DNA of 64,000 nt from Micromonospora sp. MA102 (GTDB taxonomy: Bacteria > Actinomycetota > Actinomycetes > Mycobacteriales > Micromonosporaceae), in the NCBI RefSeq assembly GCF_025460765.1, contig NZ_JAMWEG010000010.1, positions 124,001-188,000 on the forward strand, given 5' to 3'. This document shows positions 25,388-33,839 of this stretch, piece after piece; position 1 is the first letter of the stretch; each line of letters opens with the position of its first letter. Below the pieces are notes generated by a model. That model saw only the letters and a program-made list of their open reading frames with translations, had not been told where the DNA came from and searched no databases. The translations under genes were made by a program, and so were the position numbers.

Positions 25388-26193
25388 CGCCGTGGCCGGG
25401 CCTGAGCGAGGACGGTGGCGGCCTGGCGAAGGGCGGCGACGGGTTCGCCGCGCAGCCGGCACTCCAGTGCCAGCCAGCCGGGGTAGCCGATCCCGTCCAG
25501 GGTGGCCAGCAGCCTCGGCCAGTCCAGGTGCCCCGCCCCCGGCTGGTGCCGGTTGGAGTCGCTGACCTGCACGTGCCCCAGGTACGGCGCGGCCGCCCGC
25601 AGCGCCGCGCAGGCGTCGTCCTCCTCGATGTTCATGTGGTAGGTGTCGGCGACCACCCGGACCGAGGGCAGCCCGACGGCACGGCACAGGGCGACCGCCT
25701 CGTCGAGCCGGTTGACCATGTGGTCCTCGTACCGGTTGAGGGGTTCCAGGAAGAGGGTGACCCCCTCGGCGCGGGCGTGCTCGCCCAGCTGGCCCAGGGC
25801 GTCGACGAGCACCCGCCGGTCGCCCTCGGGCGGGCGGGGCGGCTCGAACGGCGGCAGCCGGCGGGAGAACATCCCCCAGGCGGCCGGGGTCATGGCGCCG
25901 ATCCCGCCGAGCTCCGCGATCACGGAGAGCTGGGAGCGCAGGTTGCGCACGGCGTCCCGGGAGCGCGCGGGGTCGAAGTCGCCGATGAAGTGGTCCATCT
26001 CGACGCAGACGGTCGGCATGACCACGCCCTCGGCGCGGGCGCGGCGCAGCTCCGGCAGCCGCCGGGCCAGGGCCAGGTCACCCCGGCCGCGCAGCTCGAT
26101 GCCCTGGTAGCCGAGGGAGACGGCGAGGGCGTACTTCTCGGACAGGCCGGCGCCGGGGAGCAACTGCTCCTGGCAGGCCAGGGGGATGGTCAT
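25375..26193 (-). CDS. Sugar phosphate isomerase/epimerase (TIM barrel)
   Basis: 272 residues of the xylose-isomerase-like/AP-endonuclease-2 fold. Metal-binding positions are suggested by FLEPLNRYEDH (about 148-158), VVADTYHMNIEED, HVQVSDSNRHQPGAGHLDW and LALECRLRG. Members isomerise or epimerise sugars and inositols such as 2-keto-myo-inositol or hydroxypyruvate. The ATG overlaps the stop of the dehydrogenase (ATGA), and its own stop overlaps the hydrolase start, giving a three-gene catabolic operon. The precise sugar cannot be deduced. Confidence 0.87.
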   Translation of the reverse strand: MTIPLACQEQLLPGAGLSEKYALAVSLGYQGIELRGRGDLALARRLPELRRARAEGVVMPTVCVEMDHFIGDFDPARSRDAVRNLRSQLSVIAELGGIGAMTPAAWGMFSRRLPPFEPPRPPEGDRRVLVDALGQLGEHARAEGVTLFLEPLNRYEDHMVNRLDEAVALCRAVGLPSVRVVADTYHMNIEEDDACAALRAAAPYLGHVQVSDSNRHQPGAGHLDWPRLLATLDGIGYPGWLALECRLRGEPVAALRQAATVLAQARPRRAAA

Positions 26194-27230
26194 GGGAACC
26201 TCAGCACCACTTGGAGGGCGTCACCGTCACCGCGGTCGAGCAACGCCAGCGCGTCGGCCACCGCGCCCGCGTCGACGACGTGGCTCACCAGCGGCAGCGG
26301 GTCGACGCTGCCCTCGGCCACCAGGTCCATGAAGGTGTGGGCGATCCGGGTCCCGGTCCACCGGCCGGCCGTGCCGGGCGCGGGGGCGGACCCGGAGATC
26401 TGGGCCGCCACCAGCTGGATCCGGTTGTGGTGGAACTCCTCGCCGAGCCCCAGCCCGTGGGCGTATCCCTGGTAGAAGCCGGCGGCCACGACGCGGCCGG
26501 CGTGGGTGGTGGCGCGGATGGCCTCGTGCAGCGCCGGGTACGACCCGGACAGCTCCAGGCAGACGTCCGCGCCGCGGCCGCCGGTGGCCGCGTGCAGCGC
26601 GGCGGCGGCGGAGTCGACGGTGGCGTCGACCACCCGGCGGGCGCCGAGCCGGGTGGCGTGGGCGAGCCGGTCCGGTACCCGGTCGACGGCCACCACCCGG
26701 GCTCCGGAGAGGACGGCGAGTCGGGTGCCGAGCAGCCCGATCACCCCCTGGCCGAAGACACCCACCCAGTCGCCGAGGTGCAGGTCGCCGGCGAGCACGG
26801 CGGTCAGCGCGATGGCGCCGGGGCGGGCGAAGACGGCGGCCAGGGGGTCGAGCCCGGGGGCGAGCGGGGTGACCGCGCCGGCGGCCAGCACGGCCTCGGC
26901 GCGGTGCCCCCAGATGCCCCAGACGACCTGCCCGGGCCGGCGGTCGGCGACGTCGGGCGCGACCTCGACGACCTCGCCGACCTCCTCGTAGCCGAAGCCC
27001 ACCACGGGGTACGCGGGCGCGGCCTGCCGGGGCACGAACATCCGGGTGGCGTCGTCCCAGTCCTTGCTGAGCCGGGGATTGCTGCCCCGGTAGAGGGTCA
27101 GCTCGGTGCCGGCGGAGATCCCGGAGTAGCAGGTGCGGACGCGGACCTGGCCCGGGCCGAGCGGGTCCGGGGGGCAGGGCTCCAGGCTCACCCGCCGGGG
27201 CCCGGCCAGAGAGACAACCCAGTTGGCCAT
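26190..27230 (-). CDS. Zinc-type medium-chain dehydrogenase
   Basis: 346 residues with a GroES-like N-terminus and Rossmann domain (VGVFGQGVIGLLGTRLAVLSGARVVAVDR, about 169-198). The usual catalytic Cys is present early (VRTCYSGISAGTELTLYRG), but the GHE motif is replaced, as in the sorbitol-dehydrogenase-like and bacteriochlorophyllide-type subfamily. It probably oxidises a sugar or polyol with NAD(P). GGAG lies 8 bases before the ATG. It is the first gene of the minus-strand operon, divergent from the ABC importer, which links its substrate to the imported sugar. Confidence 0.83.
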   Translation of the reverse strand: MANWVVSLAGPRRVSLEPCPPDPLGPGQVRVRTCYSGISAGTELTLYRGSNPRLSKDWDDATRMFVPRQAAPAYPVVGFGYEEVGEVVEVAPDVADRRPGQVVWGIWGHRAEAVLAAGAVTPLAPGLDPLAAVFARPGAIALTAVLAGDLHLGDWVGVFGQGVIGLLGTRLAVLSGARVVAVDRVPDRLAHATRLGARRVVDATVDSAAAALHAATGGRGADVCLELSGSYPALHEAIRATTHAGRVVAAGFYQGYAHGLGLGEEFHHNRIQLVAAQISGSAPAPGTAGRWTGTRIAHTFMDLVAEGSVDPLPLVSHVVDAGAVADALALLDRGDGDALQVVLRFP

Positions 27231-27288
27231 GGCGTCGCTCCGAGGAAAGTGCCGGAGCCAATTCTAAACCGAAATATTGGTAATTGTC

Positions 27289-27317
27289 TTGTAATTGATC
27301 AATCGAGAGCGTTAAAT
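27289..27317 (+). promoter_or_regulatory. Promoter of the sugar ABC operon with palindromic operator
   Basis: TTGTAA (27289-27294), a 17-base spacer and TTAAAT (27312-27317) form a good sigma-70-type pair in an AT-rich island that stands out from the flanking DNA. The perfect palindrome ATTGATCAAT (27294-27303) overlaps the -35 and spacer, where a repressor could block RNA polymerase. Confidence 0.6.
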
Positions 27318-27349
27318 CCCTGATGTACCCTTCGAGAGGAGTGCCACCG

Positions 27350-28741
27350 ATGCCATCACCCTCGATGCGGATCCTCGCCCCCACCCTGATCATGGCACTT
27401 GCCGGGACAACCCTGCTGGCCTGCGGTGACGACGAGCCGAAATCCGACAGTTCTCAGATAACAGTGTGGAGCCTGGAAGACGTGGCGGACCGGGTGAGCG
27501 CCACCAAGGCCATCATCGCGGACTACACCGCCAAGACCGGCGTCAAGGTCAACCTGGTCACCGTCAACGAGGACCAGTTCCCCTCCCTCATCGCCTCCAG
27601 TGCCGCCGCCGGCGACCTGCCCGACGTGGTCGGCTCGGTCTCCCTGGCCGGGGTGCGCACGCTGTCCGGCAACGACCTGCTGGAGCCGGACGCCAACAAG
27701 AAGGTCGTCGAGAAGCTCGGCCGGGACACGTTCTCCCCGCGCGCCCTCGAACTGACCAGCGAGGACGGCAAGCAGCTCGCCGTGCCCAGCGACGGGTGGG
27801 GCCAGCTGCTGGTCTACCGCAAGGACCTGTTCGCGGCGGCGGGCCTGTCCGCCCCCGACACGTACGAGAAGATCGCCGCCGCGGCGGCGAAGCTGAACAC
27901 CGGCGGCGTCGCCGGCATCACCGCCGCGACCGCCCCCGGTGACGTCTTCACCCAGCAGACCTTCGAGCACCTCGCGCTGGCCAACAACTGCCAGCTCACC
28001 GACGACGCCGGCAAGGTCACGCTGGACTCCGCCGAGTGCGTCGAGGCGTTCCGCTTCTACGGCGACCTGATGCGGAACAACTCGGTCAAGGGCGCGCAGG
28101 ACGTGGACACCACCCGGGCCACCTACTTCGCCGGCAAGGCGGCCATGCTGATCTGGTCGCCGTTCATCCTCGACGAGCTGGCCGGGCTGCGTAACGACGC
28201 CAAGCCGACCTGCCCGCAGTGCCAGTCCGACCCGGCCTGGCTGGCGAAGAACAGCGGCTTCGTCACCGCGATCAAGGGTCCGAACGGCGCCGAGCCGGCC
28301 CAGTACGGCGAGATCAGCTCCTGGGCGGTGCTCGACGGCGCGAGCGACCCCGCATCGTCCTTCGTGGAGTACATGCTCTCCGACGGCTACCCGCGCTGGT
28401 TCGGCATGTCCCCCGAGGGGCGCTTCCCCGTGCGCACCGGCACGGCGGAGGACAAGCAGAAGTTCCTCACCGCCTGGAACACCAGCCAGGCGGGGGTGGA
28501 CCGCAAGCAGCCGCTGTCGGCGGTCTACGGCGACGACGTGCTCGCCACCCTGCGCAAGAGCCCGGACACCTTCCAGCGCTGGGGGCTGACCCAGGGTCAG
28601 GGCAAGCTGGTCGGGGCGATCCTCGGCGAGCTGCCGGTGCCCAAGGCGCTCGCCGACGTGATCGGCGGGAAGTCCGACGCCCGGGCCGCCGCCGAGCGGG
28701 CGAAGAAGGACGTCGACGCGATCGCCAAGGGCGTGAATTGA
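27350..28741 (+). CDS. ABC transporter sugar-binding lipoprotein
   Basis: 463 residues. Lipoprotein signal with a hydrophobic core and lipobox LLAC (C25). The mature part is a family 1 extracellular solute-binding protein (TVWSLEDVADRVSATKAIIADY, DLPDVVGSVSLAG, FAGKAAMLIWSPFI). It captures a carbohydrate outside the membrane for the two permeases that follow. The ATG at 27350 is preceded by AGGAG at about 9 bases; an in-frame ATG at 27323 would leave no room for a ribosome site. Its stop overlaps the next start as TTGA. Confidence 0.93.
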   Translation: MPSPSMRILAPTLIMALAGTTLLACGDDEPKSDSSQITVWSLEDVADRVSATKAIIADYTAKTGVKVNLVTVNEDQFPSLIASSAAAGDLPDVVGSVSLAGVRTLSGNDLLEPDANKKVVEKLGRDTFSPRALELTSEDGKQLAVPSDGWGQLLVYRKDLFAAAGLSAPDTYEKIAAAAAKLNTGGVAGITAATAPGDVFTQQTFEHLALANNCQLTDDAGKVTLDSAECVEAFRFYGDLMRNNSVKGAQDVDTTRATYFAGKAAMLIWSPFILDELAGLRNDAKPTCPQCQSDPAWLAKNSGFVTAIKGPNGAEPAQYGEISSWAVLDGASDPASSFVEYMLSDGYPRWFGMSPEGRFPVRTGTAEDKQKFLTAWNTSQAGVDRKQPLSAVYGDDVLATLRKSPDTFQRWGLTQGQGKLVGAILGELPVPKALADVIGGKSDARAAAERAKKDVDAIAKGVN

Positions 28742-29700
28742 CCACCACCGCGCCGGAGGCCGGCCGCTCCCCTACCGGGGAGCGGCCCCGCCGGCCCGGC
28801 CGACGCCCGCTCACCCTGCGCCGCCGCGAGTCCCGCGCCGGGCTCGCGCTGGTCGCCCCGACCCTGCTCGTCGTGGTCGCGGTGATCGGCATACCGATCG
28901 TGTGGACCGTGGTGCTGGCCTTCCAGCGGGTACGCCTCGCCACCCTGCGCCGGACCGGCCTCTTCGGCGAGCTGACCCTGGACAACGTCGACCGGGTGCT
29001 GCACACCCCGGGATTCGCCGACACGCTCTGGACCACCGTGCTCTACAGCGCCGGCGGGACCGTCGGCTCCATCCTGGTCGGCCTGGTGGCGGCGCTGGTG
29101 GTCCGCCGGCCGTTCCGGGGCCGCACGATCGTCCGCGCATCGATGCTGCTGCCGTACGTGGCGCCGGTGGTCGCCATGACGTTCGTCTGGCAGGTGATGC
29201 TCGACCCGCAGCTCGGCTTCGTCAACGACTGGGGCCGCCGGTTCCTCGGCTGGGACGAGCCCGTGCCGTTCCTGTCCCAGGAGTCCACCGCCCTCTGGAC
29301 GGTCATCGCGTTCGAGGCGTGGCGCTACTTCCCGTTCGCCTTCCTGTTCCTGCTGGCCCGGCTCCAGGCCGTGCCGGGCGAGCTGGAGGAGGCGGCCCGG
29401 GTCGACGGCGCCACCCCGACCCAGCGCTTCCGGCACATCCTGCTGCCCCAGCTCATGCCGGTGATCGCGCTGATCGGGGTGCTCCGGTTCATCATGACCT
29501 TCAACAAGTTCGACGACGTCTACCTGCTCACCGGGGGCTCGGCCGGCACCGAGGTGGTCAGCGTCCGGGTCTACCAGTTCCTCACCGCGCGGACCGACAT
29601 CGGCGCGGCCGCGGCGCAGGCGGTCGTGCTGGCCGTGGTGCTGATCGTCTTCGTCGCGATCTACCTGCGCTTCTTCAGCGGCCGACGGGAGGGGGCGTGA
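28738..29700 (+). CDS. ABC sugar transporter permease (MalF-like)
   Basis: 320 residues with six predicted membrane segments, starting LALVAPTLLVVVAVIGIPIVWTVV. The binding-protein-dependent permease (EAA) loop reads EAARVDGATPTQRFRHILLPQLMP (about 219-242), which docks on the ATPase. The likely start is TTG at 28738, overlapping the previous stop as TTGA; no ATG or GTG lies before the first membrane segment in this frame. A basic, proline-rich cytoplasmic N-terminus precedes TM1. It pairs with the next permease. Confidence 0.91.
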   Translation: MTTTAPEAGRSPTGERPRRPGRRPLTLRRRESRAGLALVAPTLLVVVAVIGIPIVWTVVLAFQRVRLATLRRTGLFGELTLDNVDRVLHTPGFADTLWTTVLYSAGGTVGSILVGLVAALVVRRPFRGRTIVRASMLLPYVAPVVAMTFVWQVMLDPQLGFVNDWGRRFLGWDEPVPFLSQESTALWTVIAFEAWRYFPFAFLFLLARLQAVPGELEEAARVDGATPTQRFRHILLPQLMPVIALIGVLRFIMTFNKFDDVYLLTGGSAGTEVVSVRVYQFLTARTDIGAAAAQAVVLAVVLIVFVAIYLRFFSGRREGA

Positions 29701-30566
29701 TGGACCGGGACCGGATCGAGACGGTGAGCCTGCGCTGGCTGCGCCGGCTGGTGATCACCGCCTTCCTGCTGGTCACGCTGCTGCCGTTCTGGTACATGCT
29801 GGTGCTCTCGGTGCGCCCCATCGAGCGGCTGCTGCTCGACCCCGGCTCGCTGGTCGTGCCGTTCGGCGAGCTGACCGTCGCCACCTACGCCGAGGTGCTG
29901 AAGTCCGTGGAGGACGGCGGGCAGGGCTTCCTCACCTTCATCCGCAACAGCGGCATCGTGGCGCTGGCCGCCACCGCGCTCACCCTGGTGATCGCCATCC
30001 CCGGCGCGTACGCGGTGTCCCGGCTGCGGTTCTTCGGCCGGCGGCAGGTCAGCGCGCTGTTCCTGGCGGTCTACCTGTTCCCGTCGATCGTCATCGCGAT
30101 CCCGCTCTTCGTGGTGTTCACCCGGGCCGGGCTCCGCGGGTCGCTGGTCGGGCTGGTGCTGGTCTACATCTCGCAGACCCTGCCGGTCTCGGTCTACATG
30201 CTGAAGAACTACTTCGAGACGATCCCGGTCAGCCTGGAGGAGTCAGCGGCGATCGACGGGGCCGGCCGGCTCGGCATCATCCGCCGGGTCAGCCTGCCGC
30301 TCGCCGCGCCGTCGGTGATGGCGGTCGCGCTCTACGACTTCATGATCGCCTGGAACGAGTTCCTCTTCGCGCTGCTCTTCCTGGTCGACCGGCCCAACCG
30401 GTGGACCGTGTCGCTGGGCCTGTCGCTGCTCTCCGACGGTGTCGAGGTGCCGAAGACGGTGCTGATGGCCGGCTCGGTGATCCTCACCCTGCCGATCGTG
30501 ATCCTCTTCTTCGCCAGCGAGCGGCTGCTCACCGAGGGCCTCACCAGCGGCGCGGAGAAGGGATAG
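29700..30566 (+). CDS. ABC sugar transporter permease (MalG-like)
   Basis: 288 residues, six membrane segments, EAA loop EESAAIDGAGRLGIIRRVSLPLAAP (about 180-204). The ATG shares one base with the previous stop (TGATG), so translation is coupled. No ATP-binding subunit gene follows, so a shared MsiK-type ATPase encoded elsewhere probably drives import, as is common for actinobacterial carbohydrate transporters. Confidence 0.92.
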   Translation: MDRDRIETVSLRWLRRLVITAFLLVTLLPFWYMLVLSVRPIERLLLDPGSLVVPFGELTVATYAEVLKSVEDGGQGFLTFIRNSGIVALAATALTLVIAIPGAYAVSRLRFFGRRQVSALFLAVYLFPSIVIAIPLFVVFTRAGLRGSLVGLVLVYISQTLPVSVYMLKNYFETIPVSLEESAAIDGAGRLGIIRRVSLPLAAPSVMAVALYDFMIAWNEFLFALLFLVDRPNRWTVSLGLSLLSDGVEVPKTVLMAGSVILTLPIVILFFASERLLTEGLTSGAEKG

Positions 30567-30601
30567 TTGACCTTGGCGGACGGCTCCACCAGGATGGCCC
30601 G

Positions 30602-31204
30602 GTGCGGGCGACCCGGGAACGGACGGTCAGCGGGCGGCTGGCCCGGCTGATCACCGAGGTGCTCGCGCCGGGCGTCCTGGTGACCGCCCTGCCGCTGGTG
30701 GCGGCCGCCCGGGTCAGCCACTCCCCGCAGCAGTTCCTGCTCTGGGCCGGCACCGCCCTGCTGTTCTGCGCGGTGATCCCGGTCGGCGTGATCGTCCACG
30801 GCGTACGCCGTGGCCGGCTCACCGACCGGCACGTCGGCGACCACACCCAGCGGGCCCGCCCGCTGCTGACCGGCCTGGCCTCGGTGGCGCTCGGCATGGC
30901 CCTGCTGGCCGCGCTGCGCGCCCCGGCCGAACTGTTCGCCGTGATCGTGGTGATCTTCGTGGTCGGCGTGGCCTGCACCCTGGCGAACCACTGGTGGAAG
31001 CTGAGCATCCACAGCGCGGTCGCGGCCGCCACCACCACCGTCCTGGTGCTGCTGTTCGGCCCGACGCTGCACGCCGGCTGGCTGCTGGTGGCCGCGGTCG
31101 GCTGGTCCCGGGTGGTGTTGCGGGACCACACCTGGCCGCAGGTGGTCGCCGGCGCGGTCACCGGCGCCCCGCTCGCGGCCGGCGCCTTCCTGGCGCTGGG
31201 CTGA
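30602..31204 (+). CDS. PAP2-like integral membrane phosphatase
   Basis: 200 residues, about five or six membrane segments. It carries a loose PAP2 triad: DHTQRARP (motif 1, K/R-x-RP type), SIHSA (motif 2) and SRVVLRDHTWPQV (motif 3 with H). Such proteins dephosphorylate lipid or isoprenoid phosphates at the membrane. The GTG at 30602 has AGGA about 9 bases upstream; the frame is open into the preceding permease. The 35-base gap after the permease suggests possible read-through, though function appears unrelated. Confidence 0.75.
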   Translation: MRATRERTVSGRLARLITEVLAPGVLVTALPLVAAARVSHSPQQFLLWAGTALLFCAVIPVGVIVHGVRRGRLTDRHVGDHTQRARPLLTGLASVALGMALLAALRAPAELFAVIVVIFVVGVACTLANHWWKLSIHSAVAAATTTVLVLLFGPTLHAGWLLVAAVGWSRVVLRDHTWPQVVAGAVTGAPLAAGAFLALG

Positions 31205-31248
31205 GGTTCCCCCGCCGGGCTCTCACAAGATCAGCTACCGTGGGCGGC

Positions 31249-31854
31249 ATGGGCAAGCCGACCCGCTGGGTGACCGACACGAAGCCCGGCCACTCGCAGT
31301 GGTACGTCGACCGGTTCCGCCAACTCGCCGCCGAAGGGGCGGACCTGGCCGGCGAGGCCCGGCTGCTGGACGCGCTCGTCGCGCCCGGCGCGCGGGTCCT
31401 GGACGCCGGCTGCGGCACCGGGCGGGTGGCCGCCGCGCTGGCCGCCCGGGGCCACACCGCGGTGGGCGTCGACGCCGACCCGGTGCTGATCGACGCCGCC
31501 CGCACCGACCACCCCGGCCCGCGCTTCCTGGTCGCCGACCTGGCCGAACTGGACCTGGCCGCGCAGGACGAGCCCGAGCCGTTCGACGCGGCCGTGGTGG
31601 CCGGCAACGTGATGGCGTTCGTCGCCCCCGGCACCGAGCGCGCCGTGCTGACCCGCGTGGCCGCGCATGTCCGGCCGGACGGCGTCGTGGTGGTCGGCTT
31701 CGGCACCGACCGCGGCTACCCGCTCACCGGGCTGGACGCCGACGCGGTGGCCGCCGGGCTCCGCCTCGAACACCGCTTCGCCACCTGGGACCTGCGCCCC
31801 TGGCACGACGACGCGGAGTTCGCGGTGACCGTGTTCCGCAAGTCGGCCGCCTGA
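31249..31854 (+). CDS. Class I SAM-dependent methyltransferase
   Basis: 201 residues with motif I VLDAGCGTGRVAAAL (about 48-62), an acidic loop GVDADP after strand 2 and FDAAVVAGNVM at motif IV. The substrate is unknown. The ribosome site is weak. It lies 44 bases after the PAP2-like gene and converges on eccB. Confidence 0.88.
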   Translation: MGKPTRWVTDTKPGHSQWYVDRFRQLAAEGADLAGEARLLDALVAPGARVLDAGCGTGRVAAALAARGHTAVGVDADPVLIDAARTDHPGPRFLVADLAELDLAAQDEPEPFDAAVVAGNVMAFVAPGTERAVLTRVAAHVRPDGVVVVGFGTDRGYPLTGLDADAVAAGLRLEHRFATWDLRPWHDDAEFAVTVFRKSAA

Positions 31855-31888
31855 GCCGTCCCGGCGCTGCTTCCGCCGCGGGCCGGCC

Positions 31889-33271
31889 TCACGCCGGCGC
31901 GGCGACCGCGCGGGCGGCGGCCGGGTCGAGCGGGCTGCCGGCCGGCACCAGGCTGACCAGGCCCGCCGGCAGCCGGACCGGACGCACCCCGGCGTAGCCG
32001 AGCATGCCGGGCACGTCCGCACCGGCCAGCGCGTAGCGCCGGCCGAGGTCGGTGACCACGCAGACCGCCCCGCCGGTGGCGCCGGGAGCGGCGACCGACT
32101 CGACGAGCGCACCCCGCCCCGGCTCGACCACCACCTGGTCGGCCAGCCCGCCCCGACCGGCCGGCGTCCGCGCGGCCGCGGAGAGGTCCGGCGGGGTGGC
32201 GCCGAGCCGGACCTCGCGTACGCCGGTGTCGTCCCCGGCGCTGGCACAGAGCGCGCCGCCCTCCACCGTGGCCAGCGCGGGCGGGACGGCGGGCGGGGCG
32301 GTCGGCCCGGTGGGCACCAGATCGGGGAGCTTCGGCAGGGCGGCGAACCGGCCCAGGGTGATCGGTTCCGGGTCGCCCTGGCCGGTGCGGGCGAGCAGCA
32401 GGGCCGCCTGCAACTCGGTGATGCCGGCCAGGCCGGTCCGCCCGGCCACCGCGTACTGCCGGCCGCCCCCGGAGTTGCGGACCAGGTAGACGTCGCCGAC
32501 GGTCGCGCCGGCGACCCGCTCGGACGGGGTGCCCAGGTCGCGCAGCGGGGGCGGCGCCAGGTCGGCGCCGGCCGGCACCGTGTTGAGCAGCGCCGGGGCC
32601 ACCGGCACCGCCCGTTCCCGGGTGGCGGCCAGCGCGGCGAGCACCCGGTCGGTGTCCCGGAGCAGGAAGCGCCGCTCATGCCAGAGCAGGTGCAGGGTGC
32701 CGTCCGGGTGGCGCAGCAGCAGGCCCTGGTCGCCGAGGGGCCGGCCGCCGGTGGGGCCCCGCCCGACCAGCAGCGCCGAACGGACCTCCGTGCGGCCCGC
32801 CTCGGCGGCGGTGACCGAGCAGACCGTCCATGCCCCGCCGGTGAGCCGCCCCGGCGCGGGCAGCGAGTCGGGAGCGTCGGCGATGCCGAGCGGCAGGCCG
32901 CGCGGCACGCCCTCGATGGAGCGGCGGGAGACCAGCACGGTCTTCGGCCGCTCCGCCCCGATGACCAGCAGCGCCGAGGCGTAGTTGAGGACCGGGTGCA
33001 GCTTCTCCTCCCGGTAGACGAACCGCGCGCCGGACTCCTTCTCGACGATCACCGCGCCCGTGTCACGCCAGGCGCTGCCGCCCCCGGCGAACAGTCCGTA
33101 GAGGGCGACCCCGCCGAGCGCGATCACGGCGACCAGCACGCTGGCCAGGCCGGCGCCGGCCAGCCGCCGGAACGGCGACTGCGCGGGGTCGGTCTCCCGC
33201 ATCACCAGGGCGGCGACCGCCCGCTGGACGGTGAACTGGTAGGAGTGGAGCTGGTCCTGCCGGGACGGCAT
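31889..33271 (-). CDS. eccB: Type VII secretion protein EccB
   Basis: 460 residues with the EccB hallmarks: N-terminus MPSRQDQLHSYQFTVQRAVAAL, one membrane segment near 42-62 (LASVLVAVIALGGVALYGLF), and a long extracellular repeat region (VYLVRNSGGGRQYAV...ALAGADVPGMLG). In ESX systems EccB spans the membrane complex with EccC, EccD and EccE. Here none of those genes, no MycP and no WXG100 pair are adjacent. The ATG at 33271 follows GGAAGGGG closely; the 11-residue longer form to 33304 is less likely. Confidence 0.88.
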   Translation of the reverse strand: MPSRQDQLHSYQFTVQRAVAALVMRETDPAQSPFRRLAGAGLASVLVAVIALGGVALYGLFAGGGSAWRDTGAVIVEKESGARFVYREEKLHPVLNYASALLVIGAERPKTVLVSRRSIEGVPRGLPLGIADAPDSLPAPGRLTGGAWTVCSVTAAEAGRTEVRSALLVGRGPTGGRPLGDQGLLLRHPDGTLHLLWHERRFLLRDTDRVLAALAATRERAVPVAPALLNTVPAGADLAPPPLRDLGTPSERVAGATVGDVYLVRNSGGGRQYAVAGRTGLAGITELQAALLLARTGQGDPEPITLGRFAALPKLPDLVPTGPTAPPAVPPALATVEGGALCASAGDDTGVREVRLGATPPDLSAAARTPAGRGGLADQVVVEPGRGALVESVAAPGATGGAVCVVTDLGRRYALAGADVPGMLGYAGVRPVRLPAGLVSLVPAGSPLDPAAARAVAAPA

Positions 33272-33410
33272 CGGGCCCCTTCCCGAGAGCGATCGTCGGC
33301 GCACAGGATAAGCGCTCCGTCGATCTCCCGGGGACCCTCCGTGTCCGCCGGGCGCCTCGGCCGGCCGGCGGCCGGGTGGAGTGACCCCGCAGACCGGGTG
33401 GCGGACCGGG

Positions 33411-33424
33411 TACCCCCGGGGGTA
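33411..33424. promoter_or_regulatory. CstR/CsoR-type operator 1
   Basis: Perfect 14-bp palindrome TACCCCCGGGGGTA located 24 bases before the repressor start. It matches the G/C-tract operator type used by CsoR/CstR proteins and would give autoregulation. Confidence 0.75.
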
Positions 33425-33447
33425 TGTTTGCCTCCAGGAGGTGCACG

Positions 33448-33717
33448 GTGAAACTTCGACCCGAGATGACCGGCGACGCCCTGACCCGGCTCAAGCGGGC
33501 CCGCGGCCAGCTCAACGCCGTCATCGACATGATCGAGAACGGGGAGGACTGCCGGGCCGCCCTGACCCAGCTCGCCGCGGTCTCCAAGGCGATCGACCGG
33601 GCCGGCTTCAAGATCATCGCCTCCGGCATGCGGCACTGCGGCACCGCCCGCGACCGGGGCGAGGAGCCGGAGATGACGGAGGAGGAGCTGGAGAAGCTCT
33701 TCCTCGCCCTGGCCTGA
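33448..33717 (+). CDS. CstR-like persulfide-sensing repressor (CsoR family)
   Basis: 89 residues, the all-helical DUF156/CsoR fold. Two Cys, C35 (GEDCRAA) and C64 (MRHCGT), lie 29 residues apart, the spacing of the first and last CsoR ligands, but the intermediate copper-ligand His position (residue 60) is Gly. This C-x-C pattern without the His is that of CstR, which forms sulfur cross-links between the Cys in response to persulfide, rather than of a Cu(I) sensor. AGGAGG lies 5 bases before the GTG at 33448. It precedes sulfur-detoxification genes and both have matching operators. Confidence 0.85.
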   Translation: MKLRPEMTGDALTRLKRARGQLNAVIDMIENGEDCRAALTQLAAVSKAIDRAGFKIIASGMRHCGTARDRGEEPEMTEEELEKLFLALA

Positions 33718-33797
33718 CCGAAACACACCACCGCCCGCGTGGCCTGATCGGCGCGTGGGCGGGTATTTCGCGCCCGAACCCGGGCGGACGTCTGTCT

Positions 33798-33823
33798 CCC
33801 ATATACCCCCGGGGGTATATGGG
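33798..33823. promoter_or_regulatory. CstR/CsoR-type operator 2
   Basis: A perfect 26-bp palindrome centred at 33810/33811, with the core TATACCCCCGGGGGTATA, lies 17 bases before the persulfide dioxygenase gene. Its centre is the same sequence as operator 1, so the repressor probably controls both its own gene and the downstream operon. Confidence 0.8.
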
Positions 33824-33839
33824 CAAGGAGGGAGCACCG

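Noticed and set aside
33448..33717. Copper-sensing CsoR instead of CstR
   Set aside because: The intermediate His ligand is Gly at position 60 and the neighbours are persulfide genes, not copper genes.
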